Shown: one piece after another, positions 59,501 through 64,000 of the stretch
How positions within the stretch are numbered: the stretch's first letter is position 1
Layout of the letters: each line of letters starts with the position of its first letter
Source of the DNA: Posidonia oceanica
Taxonomy: Eukaryota > Streptophyta > Magnoliopsida > Alismatales > Posidoniaceae
NCBI GenBank assembly: GCA_037176725.1
Contig: JAZBRS010000060.1
Coordinates: 56,634,001 to 56,698,000 of the forward strand
Direction of reading: 5' to 3'
Length of the DNA stretch: 64,000 nucleotides
The notes under the pieces: generated by a model
What the model was told of the DNA's origin: nothing
Databases searched by the model: none
What the model saw: the letters and a program-made list of their open reading frames with translations, nothing else
Translations under genes and position numbers: made by a program

Positions 59501-59972
59501 TTTATTTCCCATGCATGGTAAGCAGACATTCATCGCGTTTAGGCTTTAGGCTAGCATTTCCCTACATTAGAGCGCGAGATTGCCTAAGAAAGACTGACTC
59601 TCGAACGTATTGGGGGTGCCTAACACCTTCCTCGTGCGTAACAGGAGTCCTTGCCCTTTCTCTTGGCTCGCATCGACCTTTCCTTTATCCTAGGCATGAG
59701 TCATAGCATAGCTTAGCATTGCATCCCTTTGCCCCCTCTTTGCATCCGATTTTGCATGTCCTTTCATGCTTTACCCTTGGTTTTCCCTATCTCCCAATTC
59801 AATAGACCTGGTGGCGACTCCGATTTGTCTTATTATTTCTTTTTCTTCTTTTGCCAGCATTTCCGAGTCAAGTTTCTTCCCTCGGATCCTGCCGCATATT
59901 GTGAGCCTATTTTGATCGGTGTACGCGAGCTTTGGTATCGTGCATGGACGATCAGAATTCAGGATTACTACA
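56593..59972 (+). repeat. 3' LTR of element B, 3.38 kb
   Basis: TGTAGACACCCC to GGATTACTACA. It follows a polypurine tract and matches 29702-33060 throughout, with a few small indels. One is an extra 29-bp hairpin unit in module 1 (56815-56901) and another is 11-12 bases near 57857. Confidence 0.88.
56815..59133 (+). repeat. Seven hairpin modules, B 3' LTR
   Basis: Modules at 56815-56901 (three units, 87 bp), 57755-57811 (57 bp), 57993-58050, 58375-58432, 58606-58663, 58836-58893 and 59076-59133 (58 bp each). Module 3 begins ATTGGATGC and ends its first hairpin GCGTCCAAT, where the 5' LTR has G and C at those outer positions. Confidence 0.85.
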
Positions 59973-59977
59973 GTAGG
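59973..59977. repeat. Right target-site duplication of element B
   Basis: GTAGG after the 3' LTR; the left copy is GCAGG at 29697-29701. Confidence 0.7.
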
Positions 59978-62009
59978 GGGAGGCTCTGCACTTGTCAAGG
60001 CACCGTTGGCCTATATCAAAGCAAAGAAACGATGGTTAAACAGCAGGAACAAGCGCAAACAACTGAAAGGAGAAAACGAGGCTCACCCGTGCTCGAAACT
60101 CGTGCAGACGGGACAACAGCTCGTCCCTTTCCCGCACTATCTCCTCAAACCTCAAAGAGTGCTGTTGTTGCTGAGTCCTGAACGCCTCAGTCATACCCTC
60201 TGAAGCAGCCAGCTGTGCGATCAAAAGAGATGCATAAGCAAACAAGCAATAAGGTGAAAAAACACAAGAAGAAATTGCTTACCAGCTTCTGAATGCGACC
60301 GTTGGCAGTCGCAACTTCCACTGAAGGTCATTGACACTCACACCAGGACCAACGCCCATCGGTACGTTGGAGCGACCGTAAAAGACAGCACGATGGAAGA
60401 CCATTAGATGACCAAACGTAGTGTCAAACCAGGTCCTCCACGCCGCCTCCATCTCTGCCGAACCGTCAGAAGGGGGAGTCGTGCCACTCGAGCGCCAGTT
60501 CTTGAGCTAATCAGCGAACCGCTGAGGAGCATCAGATTGACCTCCCCTAGAGGATCCCAGAGAGCGATCCGCAAGACTAGACGCTGGGATGACCTGCCGA
60601 AGGCCAAAATGTCTCAGGACACGGCCCACCTAACTGTAGTAGCACCGGAAAAGGCTAAATAGCCAACACTCCGGAAAAAACAGGTGGGAACTGTGCACCA
60701 CGGGCTCCTCAGCGGCATGCTCGTCCTCAGAGTAGGGTCTCCAGATAACTTGCGAGCACAACTCAGTCAGAAACCAACAAACTGTGCAGGGAAAGAAGGG
60801 ACTAAACATTGAAACTTACCCACTCTCCTGGAAGGATCTCTAACAAGAAACAGGCTAGATGCCTAACAGGGCGAAGCCGCTCTAGAGCCAACTGCATGTC
60901 ACTCCACCACCGAGCTCGAGGAAACTCGACAGGGCCATCTCCCAGAACTTCAGTCCGTGCTATCACAAAAAAAGGAACAGTCTCAAGTCAGAAGCAGGCA
61001 ACTAAGCAAAAGACAAGCAAATAAATAACGCACAAACCTGGAAAACGGGCAAACAGCCCGAAAGAGAGCGGGTCTGGCCCGCAGCAAAGGCCTCCAGCCG
61101 AGAGATCAAGTAGACCAGCACGGCTGAGCCCCAAGAGTAAGTACCAATCCTCTCTACATCCAAAAGAAGAGGAATGGAGCCGGCATGAAGCATCTGTGAA
61201 GACGTGCCGAAGAAAAGTCTGTGGAACAGGATGGACAAGAAGATCCGGAGCTGCTGGTCCGCCACGTCCGGAGTCACCTCGTCAGCTAACAGGAGAGCGT
61301 CAAGCCAATCCTTCAACCACTTCACATTGACACGCGTATGGCAACGGCCAGAACGGGGAGGTTGCACACCGTACCAGGCCTCCAGCTCGTCGCCATAGCA
61401 GGGCTGCCAAACCGCCACCACGGGCTCTCCATCAACCCTGAGGCCCACCAACCGGACTACATCCTCCAAGGTGATCATCATCTCACCCACACGAAGGATG
61501 AAACTACCAGAATTGCTGTTGAACCTCCCTGCAAAGGAGACCAAGAGTCCGAGGTGGATCTCAAAAGGCACTATCTCTAAAAAATGGTCGAAGCCCATCC
61601 TCGCAAGCCTCGCCTGCTGAAACTCCGGGAGACAGATGTACGTCTTGTGCAAGTCCTCCCAGCTAGAGCGCGCCTGACTAGGCAATGGCATCTGGCATGA
61701 AAGAAAACATTGAAAACATTAATGACTTCATAAAAAATCAAGTAAAGTAACTTACTAAAAGCCAAAAACACATGAAATAACCTCACCTAGCCTAGCTCTG
61801 CGAGCTCCGCTGCTGTACGGGCTCTCCTAGGAGGTGGAGGGATTGCACCTAAACCAAGGTCGCCCTCGTCACTACTGCTCGCCTCAGACCTGATAGGAGA
61901 TGGTGCACGTGGACGCCTCGTCCGAAGCTTGCGAGGACGAGAGGAGCTCGCTCCCGCAGTAGAAGGACCGGCCTCGTCCCTCCCCATCTCAACCTCCTCA
62001 TCAGAGACC

Positions 62010-63329
62010 CTGGAACAATGGCATGAGTAGAGTTTGGTCAGTCCGTGCTAACTGAAAACAATAATTGGTCTTTAGTCACCTCAAAACATTAACCATATAC
62101 ATTAATCATCCCGAACATTAATTAACCATTTCAAACCTTAGTTAGTCATCCCGAACATTAATTAACCATTTCAAACCTTAATCATTTCAAACATTAATTT
62201 AGCTTTTCAAACATTAATTAATCACTTTAAAAACATTAATCAAACACTTAACCGATAATCACTTTGAACATTTAAAACTCCATATAAACCCTTTCTTAAT
62301 TATCCAATAAATACTCACAAAGGAAATTTATCTTCCTTTTATTCTGAATAAATCCATTAACAAATCATTAACTTTAAAATCCAAATCCATAAAATCATCA
62401 AATCTAAAAGCCCAACTTTAAAACTTCAACTTAAAGGCTTAATTTAAAAAATTTAACTCTAAAAATTTAACTTTAAAAATCCATCAGTAAAAAAAAACTA
62501 TCTTTGAAAATCCATCTTTAAAAATTTAACTTTTAAAATCTATCTTTAAAAAAAATCCATCTTTAAAAAAATCTATCTAAAAAATCTATCTTTAAAAGTC
62601 AATCCCTTAAAATTCAAACCTTAAAATTCCATCTTTAAAATCCAATCTTAAAAAATTCAATCTCTAAAATCTAAAAGTCCAACTCTAATCCAACTTAAAT
62701 TATCTCAAAGTTTTACAAACCTTTTACTTATCCGTTTAAGTAACAAAAATACCATTAGTTCCTTTATTCCGAATTAATCCATTAACAATCTAATTAAAAT
62801 TTAACAATGGAATCCTTTTTTACACGTTTAAATCCCAAAGTAAACCCCTCTACCTTTAAATTCCAGAAATTAATCCAAATATTAATAAATTCCATAAAAA
62901 TCCCCTAAATTCTTAGGAAAAATTTGACATAACCTCTCCTTAATTTTCAACAAAAAAAATTTTATTTCCCGCAAGAAACATTCACAAAAATAATAATTCT
63001 TCCATCCATTCAATTCTACTATGATTTTCATTCAATTCATCCAAAAATTAAGAAAAATTTCACATTCAAACCACATTTGCATATAAAATTGAATTTATTC
63101 ACAGAAAACTCACCACTACAAGAATTTATTTAGCATTCATTCACGGTAAAATTAATTCAAACCAACATCCCTCTGAAAATTTGGCATTTAACATTCATTC
63201 ACAAAAAGGAAAAATCTCTCTCCCAATCACTGTCCGATTACCCTCTCCGACCATCCGCCGCCACCCAACGTTGCCGGCCACACCGCACAAGAACAAGAGA
63301 GGAAGCAGGGAGGAAGAGGAGGAGGTTAC
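62010..63329 (-). other. Long AT-rich first intron of the PMD gene
   Basis: Between donor AG/GTAACC (63330/63329) and acceptor TTCCAG/GG (62010/62009). The two exons join in frame. The sequence is AT-rich, with two exact-looking 40-bp direct repeats at 62107-62146 and 62147-62186 and many 'atctttaaaa' words at 62440-62650. No gene is seen inside. Confidence 0.55.
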
Positions 63330-63414
63330 CTCCGTTGTTGAGCCTCGCCGCCGGACTGGTTGCTGCCACTGCTTGCACCACCGCTCGCGCCACCACTCGC
63401 GCCGCCGCTCACCA

Positions 63415-63595
63415 TCGGGAGGAAGAAGGAAGACACCACGCCAGAGAATGCCGCACCATGCCGGAGGCCGTACCACACCAGAGACGCCGCTAGACGGAGG
63501 AGACGTGCGTAGACGCCGGAGGAGGAAAAGAGAGAAGAAGGTGAAGGTCTGGAAAAGAGGGGGAGCAGTCCAGTTTTGTTACTGAACCAGCGTCC
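63415..63595 (-). other. Probable 5' UTR/promoter-proximal region of the PMD gene
   Basis: Sequence just upstream of the proposed Met at 63414 on the minus strand, with CT-rich blocks and no clear TATA. The frame is open upstream of the Met, so the true start is uncertain. Confidence 0.35.
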
Positions 63596-63861
63596 TGGTC
63601 GCCAAATCAAACGGTGCCCTCTCTAGACGCCTCAGATCAAGGCGACTCAGCCTTTGGCTTCGCCAGGAAGCCAGCTTCCCGCCTTAGTTTGAACTGCCCC
63701 AGCAGAGGCCACATCAGCATTCGTCGTCTAAAATTACGGCGACACGCTTCTGACTTCACATGGTGGCAACTTTCCCACTCTGCTTTGAACGCTAGCGGGC
63801 ACGACTCTTAGACGCCCCTGGAGAAGGCGGCTATTGCGGACGCCAACTGTGACGGCGACTG
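63596..63861 (+). repeat. 25-bp hairpin units at the right edge
   Basis: Units of eight + nine + eight bases start at 63596 (diverged), 63624 (TAGACGCC/GGCGACTC), 63652 (diverged), 63809 (TAGACGCC/GGCGGCTA) and 63837 (CGGACGCC/GGCGACTG). The distances 63596-63624, 63624-63652 and 63809-63837 are each 28. This is the geometry and the GGCGACT core of the E1 LTR array. Confidence 0.6.
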
Positions 63862-64000
63862 ATACGGACAGAGCTCTTTTTCCCTCTAATCTCTAAATTC
63901 ATCTTAAAACAAACTTACACATAGACATTAACGAACAACCAAACACAACGGTAAACACACCTAACTCAACTTAACTTAAAATAACATAAAAACATAATAT
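63862..64000. other. AT-rich right edge, nothing recognised
   Basis: AT-rich sequence with runs such as 'aacttaacttaaaataac'. There is no TATA box in the arrangement seen in the E1 LTR and no coding frame. Confidence 0.4.

Larger units (their letters stand above)
29702..59972 (+). mobile_element. Element B: gag-only Tat element with two nested insertions
   Basis: 5' LTR 29702-33060, PBS, leader, gag in three pieces, noncoding 3' region, polypurine tract, 3' LTR 56593-59972. Without the solo LTR (34924-40826 plus one TSD) and element D (42213-52164 plus one TSD) it would be about 14.4 kb. It has no protease, RT, RNase H or integrase. LTRs, PBS and gag match the pol-bearing B'. The flanking five-base repeats, and the interrupted reading frame of the host PMD gene, both confirm its ends. 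Over about 230 bases compared by eye (from 30001 and 56921) its LTRs differ at about 14 sites. Confidence 0.85.
59973..63414 (-). pseudogene. 5' part of the antisense plant mobile domain (PMD) gene
   Basis: Exons read leftwards: 63414-63330 (Met, Gly/Ala/Ser-rich), 62009-61787, 61691-61038, 60959-60820, 60781-60283, 60212-60087 and 60010-59973, mostly with GT/AG borders such as CAG/GTTTG and TGG/GTAAG. The 61691-61038 exon is the PMD core: ARLARMGFDHFLEIVPFEI, the LEDVVRLVGLRVDGEPV word, WLKDWLDALL and a hydrophobic SWGSAVLVYLISRLEAFA helix. The next exons give RARWWSDMQLALERLRPVR and CSQVIWRPYSEDEH. PMD is shared by MAIN-like host proteins and plant transposons; its biochemical role is unclear. 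Lesions: TAG at the end of exon 2 and two TAG in the fifth exon, all possible CAG changes, and some intron phases that do not match. Element B splits the seventh exon. A host gene cannot be excluded. Confidence 0.7.

Overview
The window is plant nuclear DNA made almost entirely of nested Ty3/gypsy LTR retrotransposons, with no intact host gene. It looks like a gene-poor, heterochromatic part of a flowering-plant genome. The evidence is Tat/Ogre-type elements (very long LTRs, PBS TGGCGACTCCGCTGGGGA, a second archaeal-type RNase H), a chromodomain Tekay/Del-type chromovirus, and a spliced plant mobile domain (PMD) gene. I cannot name the species.

Layout, left to right. 1-353: 3' end of a family A Tat element whose body lies left of the window. 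354-5678: its 5.3-kb 3' LTR. 5679-~12130: element E1, a gag-only Tat element (gag 5769-8321, no pol, 3' LTR from 10722). 12301-24071, minus strand: element B', a truncated Tat element with LTR, PBS, gag, protease, RT and part of RNase H. 24072-~28710: pol and 3' noncoding region of element E2, a pol-bearing relative of E1. 28986-29701 and 59973-63414, minus strand: a decayed multi-exon PMD gene antisense to E2. It is cut in two, inside an exon, by element B (29702-59972), a gag-only relative of B' flanked by GCAGG/GTAGG. Element B is itself interrupted inside gag by a 5.9-kb solo LTR of family A (34924-40826, minus, TSD ACAGC) and by a full-length chromovirus D (42213-52164, plus, TSD GCTGG). 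The right edge (63596-64000) carries a hairpin array like the one in the LTR of E1.

Order of events: E2 and the PMD gene are oldest; B inserted next (LTRs about 94% identical over a stretch compared by eye); then the A element, later reduced to a solo LTR, and D (LTRs about 98% alike by eye) inserted into B. Every pol examined carries nonsense codons, a frameshift, a deletion or a changed catalytic residue, so nothing here looks autonomous. Two gag-only elements (B, E1) lie beside pol-bearing relatives (B', E2), which suggests non-autonomous/autonomous pairs.

The most unusual content is noncoding. Several families carry their own set of short hairpins of fixed size. These are 29-bp hairpins paired into 58-bp modules in B LTRs; 25-bp hairpins at 28-bp spacing in the E1 LTR and again at the right edge; about ten copies of a roughly 46-bp double hairpin in the 3' region of B; and four small hairpins after pol in E1 and E2. 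In several sets, copies differ by changes that keep the stem paired.
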